The notes: generated from the sequence alone by a model not told the origin. A stretch of 51,723 bases of DNA from Acidobacteriota bacterium (GCA_029263415.1 JAJCXN010000058.1:1-51723); one strand, 5' to 3'; counted from the stretch's first letter, positions 17,357 to 26,238 are shown. A program made the numbers and translations.

Positions 17357-19327
17357 ATGAGCGATCTCAAGTCAATCCCCCCGCCGCCTTTGCCCCACAA
17401 GGCGAAGGTCCGTTGGAACAATGGCTGGCTGTGCTTTGAGGACGCTGTCGATTGGGTCGAGACCGCAGACCCCGCACGCGTCGGCGACTGCCTGGATCTA
17501 ATCGAGCGACATTCACAGCAGGGCCGGTGTGCCGTGGGGTTCGTTGCGTTCGAGGCAGCCAGCGCGTTTGATCCAGCGCTACGCCCCATGTCTCCCGCCG
17601 ACGGCTTGCCGTTGCTCGGTTTCGCCGTGTTTCGCAAACCCACCTTCGTCTCACCAGTGATCGATGAGTCGACAAACAACGAGAACGCAGGCTGGGTGGT
17701 TGAAGAAGGCGAAGGATGGACTGACCAGACCAGGTACCTCGACGCACTCAACCAGATCCACGCGAGCATCGCTGACGGCGCGGTGTATCAAGTCAACTAC
17801 ACCTTTCCGTTCACGGTTCAGGGCGCCTCGAACGACCCCAACGACCCCAACGACCCTGGCACCCCTGGCGCCCCTGGCACCCCTGGCACCCCTGGCACCC
17901 CTGGCACTGAAGGTGCGACCTTCGCAGACCAGCTGTTCCGCGGTCTTTGCGCTGCTCAGGGCGGACGCTTTGCGTGTTCGCTCGCAGCCGATCAACTTGA
18001 GGTCCTCTCGGCCTCGCCTGAACTCTTTTTTGAACTCGTGGGCTCTCAGATCACCACTCAGCCGATGAAGGGCACCGCCCCGCGAGGCCGTTTCAACGAA
18101 GAGGACCACTCCCTTGCCGTCGCCCTCGAACACAGCGAGAAGGACCGCGCCGAGAACCTGATGATCGTCGACATGATGCGCAACGACTTGGGTCGGATCG
18201 CACAGATCGACTCAGTCACTGTGCCCAAACTGTTTGAGGTCGAGCGCTTGCCAACGCTGCACCAAATGACCTCCACGGTCAGCGCGCTCACCCGTTGCAG
18301 CTTGCGCGAGATTTTCGGCGCGCTGTTTCCTTGCTCCTCAATCACCGGCGCTCCCAAGGTCACAGCCGTCGACGCGATTCGTCGTTTGGAGGCTGCCCCG
18401 CGCGGAATCTATACCGGCGCCCTGGGCATGGTGCTCCCGGCCTCGCCGGAACGCCTCCTCGCTGAGGACCCAGCCGCTGCGCCCTTCACACCGGCCGATC
18501 GGTACGCGCGCTTCAACGTCGCGATCCGTACCGCTTGGCGCACTGACCCTGAGCAGGCTTTCCACTATGGGGTCGGCAGCGGCGTGGTTTGGGATTCAGA
18601 TCCCATCCAGGAACACCAGGAATGCCGGAGCAAAGCGCTCGCTCTCACCGAACAAACGCCTGTTTTCAGCTTGCTTGAGACCATGCTCGCCAGACCTGCC
18701 AACCGACACAGGCCGAGCCCTAGCGACCGGATCTGGCTACTCCGTCATCACCTCGAGCGATTGCGCGCCTCGGCTGAATACTTCGGCTTTCGCCTGTCAC
18801 AAACCACGCTTCGAGACCTGCTCGCGCAAACACTCGAGAAGCACCCCGGACGGAGCCGGTTTCGTCTGCTGCTTGCCCGCGCCGGCGCGCTCTCGCTCGA
18901 AGTCCACAGCGAGCCGCGCCTGAAGACTCCACGCTCTACTCTCACAGTAGCGTTCGCTCAATCCCCCATCGACTCGACGAGCCCCTTCTTCTTCCACAAG
19001 ACCACCCATCGGTCGGTCTACCAAGACACCCTCGCCCTGGCTCAGCAAAGGCACCCAGGCCTTGATGATGTGCTCCTCTGGAACGAGCGCGGGCACCTCA
19101 CCGAATCTACTTTTGCCAACCTCATAGTGGCACCCGAGAATCCGGTCCATCCATGGTTGACTCCGCGACGCACGGCGGGCCTACTCGCGGGCACCCTGCG
19201 TCAGCACCTTCTTGAGCAGGGTCGGCTGATCGAGGCGGATCTAACCAGGGGCGATCTCTCAGCGGCTCCGAGCGCCTTGCTAATCAACAGCGTCCGCGGC
19301 TTCATCCCGTTCGAGATCGCGGGCTAG
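17357..19327 (+). CDS. pabBC: Fused aminodeoxychorismate synthase component I and aminodeoxychorismate lyase
   Basis: The first about 420 residues are PabB: DGAVYQVNYTFPF, SASPELFFEL, MKGTAPRGRF, DMMRNDLGRI, CSSITGAPKV and YGVGSGVVWDSDP. PabB makes 4-amino-4-deoxychorismate from chorismate. The rest (LLETMLA onward, with HKTTHRSVYQD supplying the PLP Lys and ESTFANLIV) is PabC, the lyase giving 4-aminobenzoate and pyruvate for folate. The fusion is known in several phyla. The loop after YQVNYTFPFTV carries a 24-residue NDP/GTP repeat insert at residues 159-182. The gene diverges from the cytochrome gene and converges on pdxA. The glutaminase partner PabA is not in this window. Confidence 0.95.
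   Translation: MSDLKSIPPPPLPHKAKVRWNNGWLCFEDAVDWVETADPARVGDCLDLIERHSQQGRCAVGFVAFEAASAFDPALRPMSPADGLPLLGFAVFRKPTFVSPVIDESTNNENAGWVVEEGEGWTDQTRYLDALNQIHASIADGAVYQVNYTFPFTVQGASNDPNDPNDPGTPGAPGTPGTPGTPGTEGATFADQLFRGLCAAQGGRFACSLAADQLEVLSASPELFFELVGSQITTQPMKGTAPRGRFNEEDHSLAVALEHSEKDRAENLMIVDMMRNDLGRIAQIDSVTVPKLFEVERLPTLHQMTSTVSALTRCSLREIFGALFPCSSITGAPKVTAVDAIRRLEAAPRGIYTGALGMVLPASPERLLAEDPAAAPFTPADRYARFNVAIRTAWRTDPEQAFHYGVGSGVVWDSDPIQEHQECRSKALALTEQTPVFSLLETMLARPANRHRPSPSDRIWLLRHHLERLRASAEYFGFRLSQTTLRDLLAQTLEKHPGRSRFRLLLARAGALSLEVHSEPRLKTPRSTLTVAFAQSPIDSTSPFFFHKTTHRSVYQDTLALAQQRHPGLDDVLLWNERGHLTESTFANLIVAPENPVHPWLTPRRTAGLLAGTLRQHLLEQGRLIEADLTRGDLSAAPSALLINSVRGFIPFEIAG
17831..17902 (+). repeat. 9-base coding minisatellite in pabBC
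   Basis: Eight 9-base units lie in frame: three of AACGACCC(C/T), then five of GGC(A/G)CCCCT. They encode NDP three times and then GTP or GAP, a collagen-like Gly-x-Pro tract. Units of three codons keep the frame when the number changes. Confidence 0.95.
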
Positions 19328-19366
19328 CCCCGAAGTGCGCCGCTGCTCATCCGACAATCTCGAGCG

Positions 19367-20440
19367 TCAGCGGTTGACCAAGCTCACCGCGAACGCCACC
19401 GCCCCCAGCAGTCCCTCCACATCGGCGATCCCTTGTCCCGCGATCGGATAGGCAGTTCCGTGATCGACACTTGTGCGGATCACCGAAATCCCCGCCGTCC
19501 AATTCACCGCGCCACCGAAACCAAGCGTCTTGACTGCGATCAACCCCTGGTCGTGGTAGAGCGCGAGCACCCAATCGAACTCTCCGCCGCTCGCTCTCAA
19601 GAACAGTGTGTCTGCACTCTCTGGGCCCTCAACGTCGATTCCTAGTGCGCGCGCTTGCGCCACTGCACCCTCAAGAATCTCAGCTTCCTCACTGCCCAGA
19701 AGTCCACCTTCGCCGGCATGTGGATTTAGACCCGCTAGCGCGATGCGCCGGCCATCAAGACCGCTCGCGCGCAGCGACCGATCAAGGCACCGCAGCCCGT
19801 CCAACACCCGATCCTTAGTCACCAACGCAATCGCGTTGACCAACGGCACATGGGTCGATAGCAGGGCTACATTCAGGTTGCCGCCCTTGAACGCCATCAA
19901 GTAGTCGCGCCCGTACACCGCTTCGGCACCACCGCTTCGAGTCGCACAGCGTGCAGCGATGGTGTCGGTGTGCCCGCGAAACTCCGGATCAACACAATCG
20001 GCGATCACCGCCTTGTTCACCGGTGCCGTGACCACCGCATCGGTGGCGCCGTCGAGGCATAGATCAACCCCACTGTTGATCGCGGCCATCGCACCGCGCG
20101 CATCCGCAACGCTGGGCCGACCGAACACCACCGGCGGCCGACCACCTGTGCTCAGTCCCTGTGGCGCGAGCGCGGGTACCAAGCCACGGGTCGCGACCTC
20201 GGTTGCAGCATCACGGACCTGATCAGAGTCGCAGTCCAAGAACTCCACGCCCGACACCGCTCGAGGCAGCAGAGCTTTGAGGCCCGCAAGGACACCAGGT
20301 TCCATCACCAGCAGCGGCACATAATCCGCATTGTTGGACGCGGTGCGCCATTCCTCCGCGCAGCGCACACAGATTTCAGGCCCGATGCCCGCCGGATCGC
20401 CCTGGGTGAGCGCAACCAAAAGCCGGTTTCGACGGTTCAC
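19367..20440 (-). CDS. pdxA: 4-hydroxythreonine-4-phosphate dehydrogenase
   Basis: PdxA oxidises 4-phosphohydroxy-L-threonine with NAD in the DXP-dependent branch of vitamin B6 synthesis. Landmarks are ALTQGDPAGIGPEI near the N-terminus, HVPLVNAI, AGLNPHAGEGG (metal-binding His), ALYHDQGLIAVKTLGF (metal-binding His) and SVDHGTAYPIAGQG. The frame is open to GTG 20467; GTG 20440 (NRRNRLLVALTQGDP) gives the usual short N-terminus and is chosen, though neither start has a strong ribosome binding site. It lies at the end of the minus-strand block, behind the Hfq-like gene, and converges with pabBC. Length is normal. Confidence 0.93.
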   Translation of the reverse strand: MNRRNRLLVALTQGDPAGIGPEICVRCAEEWRTASNNADYVPLLVMEPGVLAGLKALLPRAVSGVEFLDCDSDQVRDAATEVATRGLVPALAPQGLSTGGRPPVVFGRPSVADARGAMAAINSGVDLCLDGATDAVVTAPVNKAVIADCVDPEFRGHTDTIAARCATRSGGAEAVYGRDYLMAFKGGNLNVALLSTHVPLVNAIALVTKDRVLDGLRCLDRSLRASGLDGRRIALAGLNPHAGEGGLLGSEEAEILEGAVAQARALGIDVEGPESADTLFLRASGGEFDWVLALYHDQGLIAVKTLGFGGAVNWTAGISVIRTSVDHGTAYPIAGQGIADVEGLLGAVAFAVSLVNR

Positions 20441-20493
20441 GCTCTCGTGCTCGCTCTGTCGACGCACTCTGTTGACTCACGCTGTTGGCTCAA

Positions 20494-20519
20494 GCTCTGG
20501 ACTCACGCTCTGGACTCAC
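20494..20519. repeat. 13-base tandem repeat between hfq-like gene and pdxA
   Basis: GCTCTGGACTCAC is present twice without a gap (20494-20506, 20507-20519), and weaker copies of GACTCACGCTG lie just before it on the plus strand. It occupies the short spacer upstream of pdxA. Confidence 0.85.
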
Positions 20520-20529
20520 GCTGAGGCGT

Positions 20530-20871
20530 TCACTCTTCGCGGTCAGCAGCGGACTTCGCTCGCGCCGTCCGACGACTTCGCTTGCGCTCACTCTGCTTGT
20601 ACAAGTAGCGAATGTTGTGCTTCAAGATCACCAGACCAGGCGCTTTGACGCGGTTGAGTTTGATCGCGTTCTTGTCGTACCACTCGATCTCGCCGATCAA
20701 CTCCTCGTCGTTGACCAGCACGATCACCATCGGCGTTTTGGCGCCCATCTGCTTGAGGTAGTAGTACTCCTCGGCATTGGTCTGCTCTGGAGGAGCGTTC
20801 TTTCGACGCACTCCGCGCCCTCCCTCCACGGTCGGCTCCGTCTCTGGTCGAATCAGTTTTCGCGCAGCCAC
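20530..20871 (-). CDS. Divergent Hfq-like Sm-domain RNA-binding protein
   Basis: From GTG at 20871 (GGGGAG seven bases upstream, immediately after the ricT stop) the product is 113 residues. An Hfq/Sm-like core spans about residues 30-90: [20 protein letters not shown] corresponds to the Sm1 strand region (usual form TPVTVFLVNGIKLQGxI), and [14 protein letters not shown] to Sm2, with LKHN in place of YKHA. Flanks are basic ([14 protein letters not shown]) and should add RNA contacts. Hfq-type proteins act as RNA chaperones for small RNAs and mRNAs. Family assignment is by fold pattern; divergence at the proximal-site residues makes sRNA function uncertain. Confidence 0.7.
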   Translation of the reverse strand: MAARKLIRPETEPTVEGGRGVRRKNAPPEQTNAEEYYYLKQMGAKTPMVIVLVNDEELIGEIEWYDKNAIKLNRVKAPGLVILKHNIRYLYKQSERKRSRRTARAKSAADREE

Positions 20872-20884
20872 TTGAACTCTCCCC

Positions 20885-21832
20885 TCATACTGACAATACG
20901 TTGAGGCTCTTTGGCCCGTTTGCCTTGAGCACAGAGTTTTTAGGCTGTGCTGCGCGGAGCGCGGAAACGCGTCCAACTGTTTTTGGTCGGTTCGTTCTTA
21001 ACCTGATCGGGTTCTTCGATGCCGCGCCTGCGGTGGACAGAGGCCTGCCGCCGGCGTTGGCGTTGGCGTTGGCGTTGGCGTTGGCGTTGGCGTTGGCGTT
21101 GGCGTTGGCAACAGGAACCGAAACCGTCTTTTCGCTCTCCGGCTCCGATCGATACTGATCGTCTTCAAACTTCAAACAGCACAACAGTCGCCCACACTGA
21201 CCGGAGATTTTGGTGGGATTCAAGCTCAGCCCTTGACGCTTGGCCATCTGTACCGAGATCGACTTGAACTCGCCCATCCACGACGAGCAACACAAGGTCT
21301 TGCCACACACACCAACCCCACCAAGCAGCCGCGCTTCATCCCGCGAGCCGAGCTGGACCATGCGCACCCGAGCCTTGAACCTGCGAGCGAGATCACGCAC
21401 CAGCTGACGAAAATCGATGCGCCCGTCGGCGGTGAAGTAGAACACCGCGTTGGTACCGTTGAGGTTGAAGTCGACCTGAGAGACCTTCATCCGCAGACCC
21501 AGCTGCTTGGAGTGCTCACGACAAAACAGACGCGCACGATGTTCGTTCGACTTGCGACGGTCGTCCCGCTCCAGATCCATCTTGCTCGCAAGCCGAAGCA
21601 CCTGTGTCGCACTGCTCTTCTGGCAAGGCTTGAACACCGGCATGGGCGACTTCTCCACCCATCCCACCGCGGGTCCGCGCTCGGTCGCGACCACCACCTT
21701 GGCGTTCTTAGAGAGCAGCAGCCCCTTGGTGGCGCACAACGTAAGGTTCGTTTCCTCACCGAAACGAACACCCACATAGGTGTTCTCCATGGCTGTCGAC
21801 TGACCGGCGAAGGAACAGCCGTCGCAACTCAT
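20885..21832 (-). CDS. ricT: PSP1-domain regulatory protein RicT (YaaT)
   Basis: The N-terminal two thirds match RicT/YaaT: CDGCSF at the start, [52 protein letters not shown], and [20 protein letters not shown]. The conserved cysteines bind Fe-S clusters in the Bacillus RicAFT complex, which tunes RNA processing. After about residue 245 the protein has a low-complexity tail with nine AN dipeptides and basic segments. It lies 43 bases after purD and its stop abuts the ribosome binding site of the Hfq-like gene, which suggests linked expression of two RNA-related proteins. Confidence 0.9.
   Translation of the reverse strand: MSCDGCSFAGQSTAMENTYVGVRFGEETNLTLCATKGLLLSKNAKVVVATERGPAVGWVEKSPMPVFKPCQKSSATQVLRLASKMDLERDDRRKSNEHRARLFCREHSKQLGLRMKVSQVDFNLNGTNAVFYFTADGRIDFRQLVRDLARRFKARVRMVQLGSRDEARLLGGVGVCGKTLCCSSWMGEFKSISVQMAKRQGLSLNPTKISGQCGRLLCCLKFEDDQYRSEPESEKTVSVPVANANANANANANANANANAGGRPLSTAGAASKNPIRLRTNRPKTVGRVSALRAAQPKNSVLKANGPKSLNVLSV
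21056..21109 (-). repeat. Hexanucleotide repeat (GCCAAC) x9 in ricT
   Basis: Nine perfect copies of GTTGGC on the plus strand read as GCCAAC in ricT and encode nine Ala-Asn pairs in the C-terminal tail. Unit length keeps the frame, so copy number can vary without loss of the downstream tail. Confidence 0.97.
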
Positions 21833-21875
21833 GCCAGACGCACGCTCAGGGTCGTGGGGGTCAAAGGATTACAGA

Positions 21876-23201
21876 TCATGCTTTGGAGTCATCCAGCTTC
21901 ATCACCGGGAAGATTCCCGAGTGCGCGATCGATGTTGACTCGACCACCTGACGGCCAATGTCGCCGCGCAACTGCTGGCCGGAAAACTGGATGCCCTGCG
22001 TTGCATGGTAGGCCGAGCGCAACGCCTCACGCAGGCCAGCGCCAGTAGCGCAAACATTCAAGACCCGACCGCCACTGACCTCGAAGCCACCACTCGCGCT
22101 CGCTTTGGTTCCCGCATGGAATACCACCGCGTCTCCCGCAACGCTATCCAGTCCAACGATACTCGCACCTTTGCTCGGACTGCCTGGATAGCCGGCAGCA
22201 GCAAGGACCAAGCAAGCCGCTGCCTCTCGTTTGAAGCGCAATCGCTGCTGAGAGAAGTCCCCTGCGGCGCCAGCTGACAGCAGCGTCACCAGGTCGCTGT
22301 CCAGTCGTAGCAGCAGTGCCTGGGCCTCAGGGTCGCCAAGGCGGACGTTGAACTCAAGCGTCTTCGGTCCATCGTCAGTCAGCATGATGCCGCCGTAGAG
22401 GAATCCAACGAAGGGATTGCCCTCGGCAGCCATGCCGGAGATCGTGGGCAGCATCACGGTATCCAAGACTTCCCGCGCGACCTCAGCCGAGGCCACACCA
22501 GACGGGCTGTGGGCTCCCATGCCTCCGGTGTTGGGGCCTAAGTCCCCTTCGCCAATTCGCTTGTAGTCCTTGGCGGTTGCGAACGGCAAGAACCGTTCGC
22601 CATCGCTGACCCCAATGAAAGAGACCTCCGGTCCTTCGAGAAACTCCTCGACCAAGACCCGGTCTGAGGAAACCCCAAACACTCGATCCTCGAAGAACAG
22701 GCGGCAGGCCTCGTCGAGGTCGGCGTCTGTCTTTGCCAAGATTACACCCTTGCCCGCGGCCAATCCGTCAGCCTTGAGCGCTACTGGCAAACCGAACTTG
22801 CCGACTGCTGCGCGCAGCTCGCTCGGATCGTGCGCGATCTCGAAGTCAGCGGTCGGAATGTCATGCCGCCGCATGAACTCCTTCGCAAAGATCTTGCTGC
22901 TCTCGAGCTGTGCTGCCTCTAGTGTCGGCCCGAAGATCGCGAGGCCGCGCTTCTTGAACTCGTTGACAACACCGAGGGCCAACGGAATCTCCGGCCCAAC
23001 GATGGTCAAGTCAATCTGCATTTCCTCAGCGAAGTCGGCAAGCTGTGGGGTCTCATCGACCGAGATGTTGACCACTTGAGCGTGCTGCGCGATACCCGCG
23101 CTGCCGGGCGCACAGTAGATGTCAGTCGCATTCGACCGGGTCGCCAGGTGCCAGCACAGGGCATGCTCGCGACCGCCGTTGCCAATTACCAAGACTTTCA
23201 A
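21876..23201 (-). CDS. purD: Phosphoribosylamine-glycine ligase (GAR synthetase)
   Basis: PurD joins glycine to 5-phosphoribosylamine with ATP, the second step of purine synthesis. The sequence shows the family start MKVLVIGNGGREHALCWHL, the ATP-grasp region ALKADGLAAGKGVI, the signature GPNTGGMGAHSP, and the metal-site region LEFNVRLGDPEAQ. Length (441) is normal. It lies 175 bases downstream of the suf-linked lipoprotein gene and 43 bases upstream of ricT on the same strand, so it may be read from its own promoter or through from suf. Confidence 0.97.
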   Translation of the reverse strand: MKVLVIGNGGREHALCWHLATRSNATDIYCAPGSAGIAQHAQVVNISVDETPQLADFAEEMQIDLTIVGPEIPLALGVVNEFKKRGLAIFGPTLEAAQLESSKIFAKEFMRRHDIPTADFEIAHDPSELRAAVGKFGLPVALKADGLAAGKGVILAKTDADLDEACRLFFEDRVFGVSSDRVLVEEFLEGPEVSFIGVSDGERFLPFATAKDYKRIGEGDLGPNTGGMGAHSPSGVASAEVAREVLDTVMLPTISGMAAEGNPFVGFLYGGIMLTDDGPKTLEFNVRLGDPEAQALLLRLDSDLVTLLSAGAAGDFSQQRLRFKREAAACLVLAAAGYPGSPSKGASIVGLDSVAGDAVVFHAGTKASASGGFEVSGGRVLNVCATGAGLREALRSAYHATQGIQFSGQQLRGDIGRQVVESTSIAHSGIFPVMKLDDSKA

Positions 23202-23376
23202 ACCAGCACTACCTCAATAGAGGACCTGCGCCACTCATCGGGCGGCAGCATCCAAGACTCAGACGACTAAGGGACAGAGCGTCAATGCGACAACCCTACC
23301 TGCTTTCTGCACGCTATCTGGTCGAGCTGGCAATGCGCCACCGACAAATGCGACCACCGTAGAGTGCAAACAATGC

Positions 23377-23946
23377 CTAGTCGCGATCCAGGTACGCCTC
23401 GATACCACTCTCCACCCCTTGGCTGGTGAGCCCGAGCGCCTTGGCTCTGGCCAGCGCCTCGGAGCGCGGAACGCCGCCCTCCTCGACCAGCATCGCGTAG
23501 TAGAGACCGGCAACTCGGTTGCCTGAAGCGCAATGGACCAAGAGCGGCCCTTCTGCGTCTTTGTTGATGGCCGCACGGAAGGCAGCATGAACCGCGGGAT
23601 CCATAAGAGCCGGACCATCAACCGGAACGTTCAGATACTCAAGGCCAAGTTCCTCGACCAGCGCGATCTCGTCGAAACCCCGGTTCTCTTGTGCTCCGCG
23701 TAAGTCAAGCACTCGACCCCCGGTAGCTTTCAGCGCCCGCAGCTCGTCGTCGGTAGGTTGGCCAGCAAAGATCAAACCAGGCTCGACTTCAACACCGTTT
23801 ACCTTGGGTATCACGGAAGCGCTGGCAACGTCGACCGGCTCCTGGGCGCTGACCGTTTCTTCTTGTCCTGTCGCGCCCGTTCCGCCACCACAGGCCACCA
23901 TCAAGCTCATCCATCCCAACACCCAGGCTGCCGAACGAACCCGCAC
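23377..23946 (-). CDS. Lipoprotein with DUF442/dual-specificity-phosphatase-like domain
   Basis: GTG at 23946 is chosen: its first base is the last base of the sufT stop, and GGGGA lies upstream. The product (about 189 residues) has a lipoprotein signal (VLGWMSLMVAC, Cys about 19) and a Ser/Gly linker. The domain that follows resembles DUF442/Blh phosphatase-like proteins: LIFAGQPTDDELRALKATGG, VLDLRG, GLEYLNVPVDGP, and the active-site loop VHCASGNRVAGL (HCx5R form). DUF442 proteins have been proposed to be sulfur transferases linked to persulfide metabolism; cysteine-phosphatase activity is the alternative. Coupling to sufT places it in the Fe-S assembly operon. Confidence 0.75.
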   Translation of the reverse strand: MRVRSAAWVLGWMSLMVACGGGTGATGQEETVSAQEPVDVASASVIPKVNGVEVEPGLIFAGQPTDDELRALKATGGRVLDLRGAQENRGFDEIALVEELGLEYLNVPVDGPALMDPAVHAAFRAAINKDAEGPLLVHCASGNRVAGLYYAMLVEEGGVPRSEALARAKALGLTSQGVESGIEAYLDRD

Positions 23947-24440
23947 TAGAACATCCCCAGTTCGAGCTTGGCGGCCTCGCTCATCATGTCCGGGTTCCAT
24001 GGCGGATCCCACACCACGTCAACTGCAGCCGAACTCACTCCACTGACGCTCTCGACCTTGTGGCGGACCTCGCCAGGCAACGACTCAGCCACCGGACAAT
24101 GCGGCGAGGTCAAGGTCATCTGGACATCGACATGACCGTTGTCCGCCGGCAGCACGGAATAGATCAAGCCGAGTTCGTAGATGTTGACCGGGATTTCTGG
24201 GTCGAAGATCGTTTGAATCGCCTCGACCACACGGCCCTCAAGATCGCCAGCGGCGGCGCCCTCGGTAGCCTCCGAGGCAGCAGCAAGCCCCGGCGCTTGG
24301 TCGGCCCCGGCATTCTCAGTGTCACTCACAGTCGGGTCACCAGTGGTCAGGCCGCCAGTGGTCGCGCCGCTGCTCACGTCGTCCGTCGAGCTTGCGCTCA
24401 GAGGAGTGAGCCCGGCGGGTTCGCTTGGATGATGTTCCAT
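23946..24440 (-). CDS. sufT: SUF-associated MIP18/DUF59 protein SufT
   Basis: Residues about 66-164 are a MIP18/DUF59 domain (VVEAIQTIFDPEIPVNIYEL, TLTSPHCPVAESLP, DVVWDPPWNPDMM), the same family as PaaD and eukaryotic CIA2. SufT assists maturation or carriage of Fe-S clusters. The first about 65 residues are an unusual low-complexity Ser/Thr/Gly/Ala extension. The gene follows sufU by 40 bases and overlaps the lipoprotein start by one base. The conserved Cys in SPHCP is present. Confidence 0.92.
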   Translation of the reverse strand: MEHHPSEPAGLTPLSASSTDDVSSGATTGGLTTGDPTVSDTENAGADQAPGLAAASEATEGAAAGDLEGRVVEAIQTIFDPEIPVNIYELGLIYSVLPADNGHVDVQMTLTSPHCPVAESLPGEVRHKVESVSGVSSAAVDVVWDPPWNPDMMSEAAKLELGMF

Positions 24441-24480
24441 GACAGTTCTTCTTTCAGTTTACGGTGTTTGCTTGAGCGAT

Positions 24481-24975
24481 TCACTCAGTGCTGACGGTGC
24501 TCAAAGCCTGATCTGCTTCGCCCGCTAGCTCCGCATCCATCGCCGCCGCCAGAGCGTGCCAAGCCAGCGTTGCACACTTGATCCGCACCGGATACTCGCG
24601 TACACCGGCTAGGACTTCGAGTTTGCCAAGGTCAGGGCCGTCTTGTGGTGCGTCTGCCTGATCACCGCTGCCGTCGGACGACGTCACCAAATCACGAAAG
24701 GTATGACTCAGCTCTTCGACCGCAGAGCGGGCAAGACCTGAGACCGCCTCGGTCATCAGTGACGCCGCAGCGGTCGAGATCGCGCAGCCATGGCCCTCGA
24801 AGGTAACTTGCTTGACCAGGTCTCCATCTAGATCAACGTAGACCTTGATCTGATCGCCACACAACGGGTTGCTGCCGTGCGCGATGCGAACTGGTTGGTC
24901 GAGCGCACCAAAGTTTCTGGGCTGCTTGTAGTGGTCGAGAATGACCTCTTGATAGAGGGCTCTTAGATCAGACAT
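24481..24975 (-). CDS. sufU: SufU-type iron-sulfur cluster assembly protein
   Basis: An IscU-fold protein of 164 residues. The three conserved cysteines are in NPLCGDQ (with the Asp that marks the family), GHGCAIS and RIKCATLAWHAL. An extra 20-residue stretch between the second and third cysteines (SDGSGDQADAPQDGPD) is longer than in IscU and typical of SufU. SufU acts as zinc-dependent sulfur acceptor for SufS and possibly as scaffold. It lies 21 bases after sufS; no sufE is present, which supports SufU as the transfer partner. Confidence 0.95.
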   Translation of the reverse strand: MSDLRALYQEVILDHYKQPRNFGALDQPVRIAHGSNPLCGDQIKVYVDLDGDLVKQVTFEGHGCAISTAAASLMTEAVSGLARSAVEELSHTFRDLVTSSDGSGDQADAPQDGPDLGKLEVLAGVREYPVRIKCATLAWHALAAAMDAELAGEADQALSTVSTE

Positions 24976-24996
24976 CGGTAGGTAGGTTCTCGGAAC

Positions 24997-26238
24997 TTAG
25001 ACGGCGAAGAAGGATTTGGCGGTACGGATCGCATCGATCAGCCGATCGATATCGCTCGCATCATTGTAGACCCCGAACGACGCACGCGAGGTTGACGCGA
25101 CGCCATAGAACTCCATGATCGGTTGAGCACAGTGGTGACCCACTCGGACGGCAACCCCTTCTTGATCGAGTACCTGACCGACGTCGTGCGCATGAATACC
25201 GTCAATCAAGAACGACACCACGCTCGCCCGCTGCTTCGGATCGCCCAACACTTGGACGCTTGACTCCGCCAGGAGTGCGCTGCGCGCAGCCTCGAGCAGT
25301 TCGGCCTCCCGCGCAGCAATGGGCTCGAGCCCAATGGCCTCAAGAAAGTCGATGGCGGCCGCCATGCCGACCGCGCCAGTGATATTCGGAGTACCTGCTT
25401 CGAACTTGTAGGGCAGTTCGTTCCATTCGGTGCCTGAAAACGACACTGAGCGAATCATCGACCCCCCGCCCTGCCACGGCGGCATCGCCTCGAGCAGATC
25501 TTGCTTGCCCCACAGGGCGCCCATGCCGCTAGGGCCATAGAGCTTGTGCGCGGAAAACGCATAAAAGTCGCAACCCAAGGCTTCCACATCAACGCCGAGA
25601 TGAGGCGCCGACTGAGCGCCATCCACCACCACGGTGGCTCCAACCGAGCGCGCACTTTGCGCCATTTCTTCGATTGGGTTCTTGGTGCCGAGTACGTTCG
25701 ACACGTGTGAGATAGCCACGATCTTGGTGCGCTCGCTGAGCGCTTCGTGGTACACGTCAAGATCCAAATCGCCGCTCTCGGTCAACGGGATCTTCACCAG
25801 CTGGGCGCCGGTCTCGCTGCACAACATTTGCCAGGGCACGATGTTGGAATGATGCTCCATCTCAGAGACCATCACTTGATCGCCCTCACTCACAGCTTGG
25901 CGGCCGTGAGTTTGGGCCACCAAGTTGAGCGCCTCGGTGGTGCCCCGCACAAAGACAATTTCATTGGAGCTGGTCGCGCCGATGAAGCGCGCTACGGTCT
26001 CGCGTGCGTCTTCGAATGCCTGAGTAGCGCGTTGCGACAAGGTGTGCACGCCACGGTGCACGTTCGAGTAGCTGCTCTCTTCGAACGCATTCTGCGCGTC
26101 CAAGACCTGTTGGGGCCTGAGGGTGCTCGCAGCGTTGTCCAGGTAGACCAGCGGGTGGCCACCGATCTCTTGTCGCAACGCCGGTACGATCTCTCGCATG
26201 CGCAAGGCGTCAAAGGCAGTCTTCGCGTCGAGCGTCAT
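24997..26238 (-). CDS. sufS: Cysteine desulfurase SufS
   Basis: A group II cysteine desulfurase of normal length (413). Visible sites are YLDNAASTLRP at the start, SEMEHHSNIVPW (PLP-stacking His), VDGAQSAPH (PLP Asp), FSAHKLYGPSGMG (PLP Lys) and RVGHHCAQPIM (persulfide Cys). It releases sulfur from cysteine and passes it to SufU. It is separated by about 20 bases from both sufD and sufU in the operon. Confidence 0.97.
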   Translation of the reverse strand: MTLDAKTAFDALRMREIVPALRQEIGGHPLVYLDNAASTLRPQQVLDAQNAFEESSYSNVHRGVHTLSQRATQAFEDARETVARFIGATSSNEIVFVRGTTEALNLVAQTHGRQAVSEGDQVMVSEMEHHSNIVPWQMLCSETGAQLVKIPLTESGDLDLDVYHEALSERTKIVAISHVSNVLGTKNPIEEMAQSARSVGATVVVDGAQSAPHLGVDVEALGCDFYAFSAHKLYGPSGMGALWGKQDLLEAMPPWQGGGSMIRSVSFSGTEWNELPYKFEAGTPNITGAVGMAAAIDFLEAIGLEPIAAREAELLEAARSALLAESSVQVLGDPKQRASVVSFLIDGIHAHDVGQVLDQEGVAVRVGHHCAQPIMEFYGVASTSRASFGVYNDASDIDRLIDAIRTAKSFFAV

